From contig NC_091135.1 in assembly GCF_041381155.1 (NCBI RefSeq), positions 63,509,567 through 63,573,566 of the forward strand: a stretch of DNA of 64,000 nt, written 5' to 3'. The translations under genes were made by a program, and so were the position numbers. Positions 21,860-31,827 of this stretch are shown here, in pieces. The notes under the pieces are model-generated. The model did no database searches. It was not told where the DNA came from and saw only the letters and a program-made list of their open reading frames with translations. Origin of the DNA: Argopecten irradians (lineage: Eukaryota; Mollusca; Bivalvia; Pectinida; Pectinidae). Every line of letters begins with the position of its first letter. Positions within the stretch are counted from its first letter, which is position 1.

Positions 21860-22074
21860 TCATTCTTCCTCTTTTAGTTTGAGTACAAAGACAGCATCTT
21901 GTAGCATGTAAAATGACTGATGCATATCTCCTTCACACAGGTATGGAAGTCTGGAGAATTTCACCACCTCAAAACCAGCTGGCTTAAACACACTCTCTAT
22001 AAAACATTTACACTGATCCTCAAATGTTCGTCCATGTATCATGATGTTTTCTGTAGGTTTGTGGTCAGCTGAAC
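21860..22074 (-). CDS. METTL9: METTL9 exon 6 (C-terminus)
   Basis: Acceptor TTTTTGCCAG, phase 1 entry, TGA stop at 21862-21860. It encodes GSADHKPTENIMIHGRTFED, then CFIESVFKPAGFEVVKFSRL, and ends PYLCEGDMHQSFYMLQDAVF and VLKLKEEE. The RLPYLCEGD and DAVFVL words are hallmarks of METTL9. Confidence 0.93.
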
Positions 22075-25000
22075 CTGGCAAAAAAGTAGGAACACCTAGT
22101 GATGATTGGCTCAGTTTAAGTAGATTACAGCTACAACACTGTCGATAATGAAGGATATGTATTTTTGGTTGACTTTTTCATAACTGGTACAGAAAATGGT
22201 ACTGTATGATACCCTTATCAGGTAACCTTTGCCTCTGAACTACATTTTGTATTGATTTCTTCTTTTTGAATTTGTTTTACATCCTTAGTATTAACTTTCT
22301 GGTCAGTTAAAGATGCTCCACCGCTGACAAATGGTATTTTTTCACTATCAAAAACTGGAGGAGACAATTTCGTATTTTTCTTCAGTTACAAAAGTTACTT
22401 ACTTTACACCATTACCACTGTTAAAAAGTTTGAGCTTCAAATTTTGATTAAAGTTAAAAATATGAAAAATAATTAATTGCATCCCGAAAAAATTCCATGG
22501 CACTATATCCTATATGGAATGAAGTACTGATTGCGCATACACCAAAGGCGAAATAAATTATTTTATGTTATTTTTTGCTTTAATTAGGCATATATATACA
22601 CGATAAAACACCAATTATGCTGTGTCGGCGGTGGAGCATCTTTAAGGATGTGCCGTGATTTTGAATGTGAAATGATTTTGAAGGTGTATGCCTTAAAATT
22701 GTACATGGATACAACATTTTGTCCAAACAAATTTGTAAAACTGAAAAGATAAATACCTTGCTCCACATAGGGAAGGAATGGTAACACTACTGCTACAATG
22801 GCTTGTCCAGACGGAGTGAGGGACTTTCTGATGGTATGAAGAATTGTGACTGGTTTGTCACATCTGTCCAACAAGTTAAGACAACCAATCAAATCGTACT
22901 TCCTACTACCATCTCCCCATTGGTCAATCTCAAGTAATCTAAAAACCAGGAATTGTTCAATTAAAAAGATGTCATGGTACAAGAGTCATGGTACAAGCCC
23001 TTCAGCTTCTTCAAGAGCCCTGCAGGTAGGGCGTTAGAATTGTACCTGCTGCCCCTATTGCATGTCGTAAAAGGCGACTAAATTTAGGACCTTATCTTTT
23101 CTATTCTTCCTAACTGACTTTATCTTTCCTAATGCCTCCCTTGGCACCGCCTCACTTTTGGCCTTGAGTTGAGCGTTCGCCCCTGTGAGGAAGGCTCTGG
23201 ATTCTGTCCCCTGGCCGACACACACTAAAGTCTATAAAAGTGGTAGTTTCTGCTCCTGCTTGGCGCTCAGCATACAGGGAGATACAAATGAGTTTTATTG
23301 CCAACGTTAAGGACTAATTAAAATTATTTCTTTATTTAAAGATAAGTAAATGAGAGTATGTCTGTAAAAGAGCTTAATCAACTTACGTGTAACCTTTGCT
23401 TTGAAGTCGCCATCGCATAATAGATGAAACCTCTGTTGCATAAACTGTTTCAAAATATTTGGCCATTTTATCTGTTACCATACCATCCCCTGCTCCTACA
23501 ACATCACAAAAAGTCAGTGTTAACACCAGCATGAGTAACTCACAGAGGGGAACCAGATTAGGGTCACTGCAGTTACCCGTATCTAACGATGGTACAAAAA
23601 TACAAGAATATTTGTACTATCTGTTTACAGATTAGACAGGGTTTTTTTTCTGGCATAACCACCATAGATCATGTCTTCATGCCAGTATCAAAACTTAAGA
23701 GTTGTAGATATCTTGTACATTTAATTGGTTCTGTTTTGTGATGTAGGATATCTTGTACATTTAATTGGGTTCTGTTTTTAGATGTAGATATCTTGTATAT
23801 TTTTAGGTGTTTTGTGATGTAGGATATCTTGTACATTTAATTGGGTTCTGTTTTGGGATGTAGATATCTTGTACATTGGGTTCTGTTTTGAGATGTAGAT
23901 ATCTTGTACATTTAATTGGGTTCTGTTTTGAGATGTAGATATTTTGTACATCTAATTGGGTTCTGTTTTTAGATGTAGATATCTTGTATATTTTTAGGTG
24001 TTTTGTGATGTAGGATATCTTGTACATTTAATTGGGTTCTGTTTTGGGATGTAGATATCTTGTACATTGGGTTCTGTTTTGTGATGTAGGATATCTTGTA
24101 CATTTAATTGGGTTCTGTTTTGGGATGTAGATATCTTGTACATTGGGTTCTGTTTTGAGATGTAGATATCTTGTACATTTAATTGGGTTCTGTTTTGCAT
24201 TGTAGATATCTTGTACATCTAATTGGGTTCTGTTTTGCGATGTAGATATCTTGTATATTTCATCGGGTTCCGTTTTGAGATGTAGATATCTTGTACATCT
24301 AATTGGGTTCTGTTTTTAGATGTAGATATCTTGTATATTTTTAGGTGTTTTGTGATGTAGGTTATCTTGTACATTTAATTGGGTTCTGTTTTGCGATGTA
24401 GATATCTTGTACATTTAATTGGGTTCCGTATTGAGATGTAGATATCTTGTACATCTAATTGGGTTCTGTTTTAAGATGTAGATATCTGGTACATTTAATT
24501 GGGTTAACAAAGATTAATCATCAGTTTTATTCATTATTCCTATTTCTATACACATTTTGTATATTTTATATATCTTCAAAGTCAAATACTGGGTGTCATA
24601 CCTAGGTCTATCATGCTCTGGCCTCTGTAAGAATCATCAATCTGTAGCAGTTGTTGGAGATGAGAATCTGAGAAAACAAACATGGAACCTCGCTGTAACA
24701 ACCTGTTGATAAAAATATGCAATTAATGAAAACATGAAACAGCTAACAATCATCCTAAAACTATACACTGTAACAAAGTGAAGGATTAAGGCTGGACAGC
24801 AAGGCACCATCAGGCTTGCTGAATGCTGATAAGAAAAAATCTTTCAAGAGGATTGTTATATCCCTATCTTCTTGTTGATATCTTGTTGAGATATCGCAAT
24901 GTTCTTGTTTAGATATCCCAATATTCTTGTTGATATATCCCAATATTCTTGTTTAGATATCCCAATATTCTTGTTGAGATATCCCAATATTCTTGTTTAG

Positions 25001-28000
25001 ATATCCCAATATTCTTGTTTAGATATCCCAATATTCTTGTTTAGATATCCCAATATTCTTGTTTAGATATCCCAATATTCTTGTTGAGATATCCCAATAT
25101 TCTTGTTTAGATATCCCAATATTCTTGTTTAGATATCCCAATATTCTTGTTTAGATATCCCAATATTCTTGTTGAGATATCCCAATATTCTTGTTTAGAT
25201 ATCCCAATATTCTTGTTTAGATATCCCTATCTTCTTGTTGATATCTTGTTTAGATATCCCAATATTCTTGTTGAGCTATCGCAATGTTCTTGTTGAGATA
25301 TCCCAATATTCTTGTTTAGATATCCCAATATTCTTGTTGATATATCCCAATATTCTTGTTTAGATATCCCAATATTCTTGTTTAGAAATCCCAATGTTCT
25401 TGTTGATATATCCCAATGTTCTCGTTGATATATCCCAATGTTCTTGTTTAGATATCCCAATGTTCTTGTTGAGATATCCCAATGTTCTTGTTGATATATC
25501 CCAATGTTCTTGTTGAGATATCCCAATGTTCTTGTTGATATATCCCAATGTTCTTGTTGAGATATCCCAATGTTCTTGTTGATATATCCCAATGTTCTTG
25601 TTGAGATATCCCAATATTCTTGTTTAGATATCCCAATGTTCTTGTTGATATATCACAATGTTCTCGTTGAGATATCCCAATGTTCTTGTTTAGATATCCC
25701 AATGTTCTTGTTGAGATATCCCAATGTTCTTGTTTAGATATCCCAATGTTCTTGTTGATAAATCACAATGTTCTTGTTGAGATATCCCAATGTTGTTGTT
25801 GATATATCACAATGTTCTTGTTGAGATATCAATGATTCTTGTTGAGATATCCCAATGTTCTTGTTGAGATATCCCAATGTTCTTGTTGATATATCACAAT
25901 GTTCTTGTTGAGATATCCCAATGGTGTTGTTGATATATCCCAATGTTCTTGTTGAGATATCCCAATGTTCTTGTTGAGATATCCCAATGTTCTTGTTGAG
26001 ATATCCCAATGTTCTTGTTTAGATATCCCAATGTTCTTGTTGATAAATCACAATGTTCTTGTTGAGATATCCCAATGTTCATGTTGATATATCCCAATGT
26101 TCATGTTGATATATCCCAATGTTCTTGTTGATATATCCCAATGTTCTTGTTGATATATCCCAATGTTCTCGTTGATATATCACAATGTTCTTGTTGATAT
26201 TTGTTGATATATCCCAATGTGCATGTTGATATATCCCAATGTTCTTGTTGATATATCCCAATGTTCTTGTTGATATATCCCAATGTTCTTGTTGATATAT
26301 CCCAATGTTCTTGTTGAGATATCCCAATCTTCTTGTTGCTATATCCCAATCTTCTTCTTGCTGATATAGCCCTTGCTTCTTGTTGATATAGCCCTTTCTT
26401 CTTGAAAAAATCCCCATTTTATTATTTTTCTTATATGCTTTAAATGGATGTTTACCAAAACAGAATCCTCCCTCCCTCATCGTCATCACCAGATTGAATG
26501 ATGTAATATGTGAAAATTGGGTTCTGTTTTGAGATGTAGATATCTTACCAACAAATGTAGATATCATCACCAACAAATCCTACAAAGTAGGCCTAAATCA
26601 CACATATACTGATGGCATCATACTTATTCATTTTGTATCATCTGTCTTACATATTAGGACATCAAGACATAGAACGAATATACGTACCCGGCCTACTATA
26701 CCTTTCGGCCGGGTACGAATTGGTCCCTATGTGTCGTAGTGGAGCAGCGCCTCCGAAAATCACTCGGGCACAATTTTCTATACTTTGTTGTAGGTTTCCG
26801 ATTTATTTACGCATATACAAACATTTACATAATGTTGTTATCCTAAACAAACATAGCTACCATTCTTAATATCTACCGTACCGCTCGCAAGACGTCAAAT
26901 TCATAATTTGAAGACTTCCGGTAAAAATTCTCTTCAGAAAGGCCTTCATATGTATGTGTAACAAAATAATGTCTAGCTGAGAATTTGATATTTTATACGG
27001 TTTAATTTTTATTGTCTAGTAGGTAAACGATATAAAACAAATAAGATAAAATGCATGCAAACGTTCTAATAATGGTTTGCATAACTATTACTTTGCTCCA
27101 TTAGCAGTAATAGGCACCAATTGTAGCTCTAAAGACGACATCATTATCTGTCTAAAAGTCTTTGGAGGTACAATATTGCAGCTAATCAAGACAGTGTGGG
27201 TATGAGTGAAAATTGTCTTAAGGCAGTGGTCATTCTAACTAAAACCATATGGAAAGATGAGCAATATCACCTTGTAGTATCACCTACCCATTTACAGAAG
27301 TCCCAGTCATGAACCAGGTCAGCAGTGACTTGGATAGGGAGTGGCCTATCTGGGTGAATATCCAATCAGCTTTCTCGTAACAAGTATTCAGGAAAATGTC
27401 TGTCTCTTCATCCTGGTGAAATTCTATCACTTTCCCACACAAGTTTTCTGGTAACAATGTTGTGTGTTTATAGAGTACCACTGGAACAAACTTAACTCCA
27501 TTATACATGTTTGGTTAATCAGTTATTGTTAGTACTGTAAGACAAATTATACAATGCAATTCAGATTCATTAATGGGACTATCCGGATGTACCCAGTCAA
27601 AACTACACTGTACATTTTCTAAAACACTGTTCACTTTTCATAACAAGAGATCCCAGAGGGATCTTGGCGCCCACCAAAGAATGATCTATATCTGACAAAG
27701 GAAAGATGGATCTTTTCTCTACTTTTTCAACTTTTTCAAACATACTACATATAAAATTTGAGACAGATCGCTTCAGTACCTTTTGAGAAATAGCGGTAAC
27801 AAACTTCAACTATCAAAATCCAAGATGACTCCTTGGCGGCCATCTTGTTGATCAATCGGTCCCAAATCACAATATGCACAACTAGGGCCCTAGGGGAACC
27901 TACATGTGAAATTTGAGAAAGATCCATTCAATACTTTCTGAGAAATAGCGATAACAAACTTTGAATATAAAAATCCAAGATGGCTGCCTGGCAGCAATTT

Positions 28001-31000
28001 TGTTGACCGATCGGTCCCAAATCACAATATGCACAACTAGGGCCCTAGGGGAACCTACATATGAATTTTGAGACAGATCCCTTCAGTACTTTCTGAGAAA
28101 TAGCGATAACAAACTTTGAATATCAAAATCCAAGATGGCTGCCTGGCGGCCATCTTGTTAACCGATCGGTCCCAAATTGCAATATGCACAACTAGGTCCC
28201 TAGGGGAACATACATATGGAATTTGAGACAGATCCCTTCAGTGCTATCTGAGAAATAGCCATAACAAACTTTAACTATCGAAATTCAAGATGGCGGCCTG
28301 GCGGCCATCTTGTTCACCGATTGGTCCAAAAATGCAATATGCACAACAAGGGCCATAGGGGAACCTACATATTAAATTTGAGAAAGATCCCTTCAGCACT
28401 TTTTGAGAAATGGGAATATCAAACCTTAACTATCAAAATCCAAGATGGCCGCCTGGCGGCCATCTTTTTTTTCCTAATAGCCTCAAAATCTGTATGGCAC
28501 AAATAGGGACCATGGGTAACCTCCATGTGAAGTTTGAACAAAATCCCTTCAGTAGTTCTCAAGAAATATCGATAACAAACTTCAACTGCCAAAATCAAAG
28601 ATGGCTGCCTGGCGGCCATCTTGTTTTTCCGATCAGCCTCAAAATCTGTATGGCACAACAAGGAACCAAGGGTAACCTCCATGTGAAGTTTGAACAAAAT
28701 CCCTTAAGTAGTTCTCAAGAAATATCGATAACAAACTTCAACTGCCAAAATCAAAGATGGCTGCCTGGCGGCCATCTTGTTTTTCCGATCAGCCTCAAAA
28801 TCTGTATGGCACAAATATGGACCAAGGGGACCCTCCATGTGAAGTTTATACAAAATCCCTTCAGTAGTTCTCAAGAAATATCGATAACAAACTTCAACTG
28901 CCAAAATCAAAGATGGCTGCCTGGCGGCCATCTTGTTTTTCCGATCAGCCTCAAAATCTGTATGGCACAAATATGGACCAAGGGGACCCTCCATGTGAAG
29001 TTTGAACAAAATCCCTGCAGCAGTTTTTAAGAAATAGTGATAACAAGCATTGTTTAAGGACGGACGGCGGACGACGGACCATGGACGCAGGGTGATTTGA
29101 ATAGCCCACCATCTGATGATGGTGGGCTAATTATACAGATTACCTGCCAAGGGAGACAACAATATTATCTACCTTATTACCTGCCAAAGGAGGCCACCCA
29201 CCAAATGAGCTACTGTATTATTTACCTGCTTATAGAGACCAAATTATCTACATTACCTGACTAAGATTACTACTAAATGATATACTAGCATATTGCCTTC
29301 TTGTAGAGACCACCCATCTCTGTATTACCTTAGTCTTAAGAGATCAATAAATGGTCTCTGAATCACCTCCCAAAAGAAACCATCAATGAATCTGTTTTTA
29401 TTCCTAGAGATATCAAATGATCTATTGTATTACCTGTTAAAGATGACCACAAACAGATATACAACATTACCTGTTAAAGATGACCACCAACAGATCTACA
29501 ACATTACCTGTTAAAGATGACCACCAACAGATCTACAAAATAACCTGTTAAAGATGACCACCAACAGATCTACAACATTACCTGTTAAAGATGACCACCA
29601 ACAGATCTACAACATTACCTGTTAAAGATGACCACCAACAGATCTACAAAATAACCTGTTAAAGATGACCACCAACAGATCTACAACATTACCTGTTAAA
29701 GATGACCACCAACAGATCTACAAAATAACCTGTTAAAGATGACCACCAACAGATCTACAACATTACCTGTTAAAGATGACCACCAACAGATCTACAACAT
29801 TACCTGTTAAAGATGACCACCAACAGATCTACAAAATAACCTGTTAAAGATGACCACCAACAGATCTACAAAATAACCTGTTAAAGATGACCACCAACAG
29901 ATCTACAACATTACCTGTTAAAGATGACCACCAACAGATCTACAACATTACCTGTTAAAGATGACCACCAACAGATCTACAAAATAACCTGTTAAAGATG
30001 ACCACCAACAGATCTACAACATTACCTGTTAAAGATGACCACCAACAGATCTACAAAATAACCTGTTAAAGTTGACCACCAACAGATCTACAACATTACC
30101 TGTTAAAGATGACCACCAACAGATCTACAACATTACCTGTTAAAGATGACCACCAACAGATCTACAAAATAACCTGTTAAAGATGACCACCAACAGATCT
30201 ACAACATAACCTGTTAAAGATGACCACCAACAGATCTACAAAATAACCTGTTAAAGATGACCACCAACAGATCTACAACATTACCTGTTAAAGATGACCA
30301 CCAACAGATCTACAACATTACCTGTTAAAGATGACCACCAACAGATCTACAAAATAACCTGTTAAAGATGACCACCAACAGATCTACAACATTACCTGTT
30401 AAAGATGACCACCAACAGATCTACAAAATAACCTGTTAAAGTTGACCACCAACAGATCTACAACATTACCTGTTAAAGATGACCACCAACAGATCTACAA
30501 CATTACCTGTTAAAGCCAAAATCACAAAATCTACGCTTGTGGTGGTAAACAGTACCCATAACTGTGTTCATCCACAATCTCCTTTGAAGGTGTCATGACC
30601 TGTACTTTGTAGAAACTACATTAAAACATCGTGTAGCTCACTTACTTTAACCGTCACCGCCATGTTCATTTTTTTCTCGGAACGCTTCGCGATTTTACAT
30701 ATCGGGAGTGACTACATATATTATAATATGCAAATTATGTAATGTTGTGCTTGTGGGTAAACTCGAGAAGCGTTCCGAAGAACAAATGAACATGGCGGTG
30801 ACGGTTAAAGTAAGTGAGCTACACAATGTTTTAATGTAGTTTCTACAAAGTACGGGTCATAACACCTCCAAAGGAGATCGCGGATGAACACAGTTATGGG
30901 TACTGTTTACCACCACAAGCGTAGATTTTGTGATTATGGCTTGGTTTTTGAGGTACCCATTAGAGCCGAGACGACATTTCGACCGGACAGGGAAATGTTT

Positions 31001-31827
31001 ACCTAGCATATTTTTCGTAAATTTCCCGATTCATCAAGCCATAACTTTGTCAATACTTGGCCAATTTTGTACTCAATGGAAAGATAAATTATTTCCGTCA
31101 ATGTTGTATAGAACCTATTTATTAAAATAATCACGGTTTTAAACAAATAGATCCGTTTTCCTCGACCGCCGAGTTCATACCCTTGATACTATAATATGTA
31201 TATATGTATACTGTTAGTTTAAAAAAAATTGTGCCAGGTCCCTGTGGGCTATAGAAAATCTAAGTTATAGGTTGGCTAGTGCCTGTTCATTGCTCACACC
31301 ATTTAGGGCTATTGTTACCTGATTTAGGTTATTATTTATTGTAAAACCTGTCAAAAAGGACCATCTATTAGTTACCTACATAAAATATCCCTTTTCTAGA
31401 GAGACCACCATTTTGTTTACCGAATGACCTGTCTAATGAGAACATTCACCAGTTTTAAATGTAACTTTAATAGAGTTGCTTCCCCTTCACCACTTGAAAA
31501 TTGAAATAATTATAAATGGGATGAAACAATGGTAGATGGGTTTTATTCTAATGTTGGAAAACTATTTAACTCAATTCATTTGTAATTAATGTTTGTCGAT
31601 TGACATAAATTCACGACAATTTCCATTCTATATTGAACACACAAACAACCACTTACATATTCGTGCCTGTCATTCTGGTGTTTCTGATCATCTTGGAGCC
31701 GGTTGTACACCGCTCTCAGCATGGGGCTGCGGAACATTCTGGTCTGGGGATATCCGTCGCCTGCCATTCCAGAGATCGCTGAGAAACACACATGGAGGAT
31801 ACACAGGACACCGATTAGTCCCACCAT
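21860..31827 (-). CDS. METTL9: METTL9 orthologue, protein-histidine N-methyltransferase, six exons
   Basis: Exons in transcript order: 31827-31657, 27480-27288 (or from 27490), 24702-24602, 23495-23387, 22938-22757, 22074-21860. All are GT-AG, with phases 0, 2, 1, 2, 1. The product is about 322-326 aa (human METTL9, 318 as I recall). It has a hydrophobic signal-like N-terminus (MVGLIGVLCILHVCFSAISG), the [16 protein letters not shown] block, DLGAGDG (the SAM-binding motif I), ATEVSSIMRWRLQSKGY, YDLIGCLNLLDRCDKPVTIL, LPFLPYVEQ, and RLPYLCEGDMHQSFYMLQDA near the end. Each block matches vertebrate METTL9 closely. The family makes N1-methylhistidine at His-x-His motifs in many proteins, using SAM in the endomembrane system (established knowledge). 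Exon 2 raises a reading-frame question, described there. Confidence 0.93.
22307..22645. mobile_element. 339-bp MITE with 18-bp perfect TIRs, in METTL9 intron 5
   Basis: TTAAAGATGCTCCACCGC (22307-22324) and GCGGTGGAGCATCTTTAA (22628-22645) are exact inverted copies. The outermost TTAA on both sides may be the target site. No coding capacity, hence non-autonomous. A second, one-ended copy lies in intron 4 of gene 1. Confidence 0.75.
22757..22938 (-). CDS. METTL9: METTL9 exon 5
   Basis: Acceptor GGTTTTTAG, donor CAAG|GTATTT, phase 2 in, phase 1 out. It encodes LLEIDQWGDGSRKYDLIGCL, NLLDRCDKPVTILHTIRKSL and AIVAVVLPFLPYVEQ, matching the post-motif core of METTL9 (DVISCLNLLDRCDQPLTLL in human). 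Confidence 0.93.
22985..23335. mobile_element. SINE-like dispersed repeat in METTL9 intron 4
   Basis: It contains GCATGTCGTAAAAGGCGACT and GCTCCTGCTTGGCGCTCAGC, words I associate with dispersed molluscan repeats. A 12-bp word, GTCATGGTACAA, is duplicated at its left edge (about 22970 and 22985). The family is not identified, and neither a tRNA-like head nor a tail is certain. Confidence 0.4.
23387..23495 (-). CDS. METTL9: METTL9 exon 4
   Basis: Acceptor GATGTTGTAG, donor ACAC|GTAAGT, phase 1 in, phase 2 out. It encodes AGDGMVTDKMAKYFETVYAT then EVSSIMRWRLQSKGY. It completes the DLGAGDG motif begun in exon 3. Too short to be found as an open frame starting with Met. Confidence 0.92.
23695..24510. 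repeat. 40-bp minisatellite in METTL9 intron 3
   Basis: About 20 units with the words GATGTAGATATCTTGTACAT and TTAATTGGGTTCTGTTTT. The period is 40 bp (for example 23892 to 23932), with shortened variants lacking TTTAATT. Minus-strand open frames here are by-products. Confidence 0.9.
24602..24702 (-). CDS. METTL9: METTL9 exon 3
   Basis: Acceptor TTATCAACAG, donor CTAG|GTATGA, phase 2 in, phase 1 out. It encodes [20 protein letters not shown] then IDDSYRGQSMIDLG. It matches [20 protein letters not shown] and LLDLG of human METTL9. It sits between the 40-bp and 22-bp arrays, with about 90 and 135 bp of spacer. Confidence 0.93.
24838..26400. repeat. 22-bp minisatellite in METTL9 intron 2
   Basis: About 70 units of 22 bp (CAATGTTCTTGTTGAGATAT plus CC). 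Variants are TTGTTTAGATATCC, TTGTTGATATATCC, and CAATATT in the left third against CAATGTT in the rest. The minus-strand frames (QEHWDISTRTLGYLNKNIGI) arise because three units span 66 bp without a stop. Confidence 0.95.
26517..26575. repeat. Isolated copies of the 40-bp repeat, far side of the 22-bp array
   Basis: TTGGGTTCTGTTTTGAGATG and GTAGATATCTTACCAACAAA match the 40-bp unit of intron 3. They lie in intron 2, on the other side of exon 3. Confidence 0.7.
26683..26717. repeat. Hairpin CGTACCCGGCC / GGCCGGGTACG
   Basis: Perfect 11-bp stem (26683-26693 and 26707-26717) with a 13-base loop, in METTL9 intron 2. Function unknown. Confidence 0.75.
27288..27490 (-). CDS. METTL9: METTL9 exon 2, with uncertain 5' boundary or frame
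   Basis: The donor is AATGG|GTAGGT, exit phase 2. It encodes LCGKVIEFHQDEETDIFLNT, CYEKADWIFTQIGHSLSKSL and LTWFMTGTSVNG, clearly METTL9. Exon 1 ends in phase 0. The conserved WY expected after it is present as TGGTAC just after an acceptor TTCCAG (exon from 27480), but that start is 2 bases out of frame with the rest. Dropping one CA from the CACACA run near 27463 would give WYSINTTLLPENLC in frame. Alternatively, an upstream acceptor GTTAAG (exon from 27490) keeps the frame with FVPVVLYKHTTLLPENLC. An assembly error, a real allele or the alternative acceptor are all possible. Confidence 0.85.
27643..29130 (+). mobile_element. Tandem-core dispersed element (ACAAGAGATCCC family) in METTL9 intron 1
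   Basis: The left end is ACAAGAGATCCCAGAGGGAT, with an internal palindrome. The core has nine or so units of 130-156 bp; the last three are exactly 156 bp apart (28601, 28757, 28913). Each unit carries CAAGATGGC...GCCATCTTG. A GGACGGCGGACGACGGACC tract follows, then a perfect 12-bp terminal hairpin TAGCCCACCATC / GATGGTGGGCTA (29102-29129). The 206-codon plus-strand frame at 28410-29030 reflects the 156-bp (52-codon) period. Confidence 0.75.
29131..29440. repeat. Degenerate forerunner of the 37-bp array
   Basis: Loose repeats of TTACCTG..AAG..GACCACC..ATCT with 35-60 bp spacing. They share the skeleton of the adjacent perfect array and look like older, diverged units. Confidence 0.55.
29428..30515. 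repeat. 37-bp minisatellite in METTL9 intron 1
   Basis: About 29 nearly identical units with TTAAAGATGACCACCAACAG and ATCTACA. Two forms differ at the junction (ACATTACCTG or AAAATAACCTG). A private variant, AAAGTTGACC, recurs at 30071 and 30441, exactly 370 bp (10 units) apart, showing a recent block duplication. Confidence 0.95.
30513..30942. mobile_element. 430-bp foldback element with arms of about 180 bp
   Basis: The left arm (30513-30690; AATCACAAAATCTACGCTTG, CCGTCACCGCCATGTTCATT) is the near-complement of the right arm (about 30760-30942; AATGAACATGGCGGTGACGG, CAAGCGTAGATTTTGTGATT). The short centre is AT-rich. No coding capacity. It abuts the 37-bp array in METTL9 intron 1. No clear target-site duplication. 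Confidence 0.8.
30943..31656. other. METTL9 intron 1, 5' part
   Basis: No gene seen. At 31315-31450 a few more degenerate TTACCTG...GACCACC-like units occur, similar to those at 29131-29440. The foldback element and the fresh 37-bp array thus lie within an older repeat field. Confidence 0.45.
31657..31827 (-). CDS. METTL9: METTL9 exon 1 (residues 1-57)
   Basis: ATG at 31827-31825, donor GAATAT|GTAAGT, exit phase 0. It encodes the hydrophobic leader MVGLIGVLCILHVCFSAISG and RMFRSPMLRAVYNRLQDDQK. The latter resembles RSPLTRSLY near the start of human METTL9. The leader fits a signal peptide or signal anchor, in keeping with the family's endomembrane location. G at +4 but T at -3, a moderate start context. 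Confidence 0.85.

Noticed and set aside
23695-26400. CRISPR-like regular repeats
   Set aside because: Units are contiguous with no unique spacers, and the host is an animal.
24761-26576. Minus frames with QEHWDISTRTLGYLNKNIGI
   Set aside because: 22-bp array inside METTL9 intron 2; three units make 66 bp without a stop.
28410-29030. 206-codon plus frame and its minus counterparts
   Set aside because: Effect of the 156-bp (52-codon) unit of a dispersed element.
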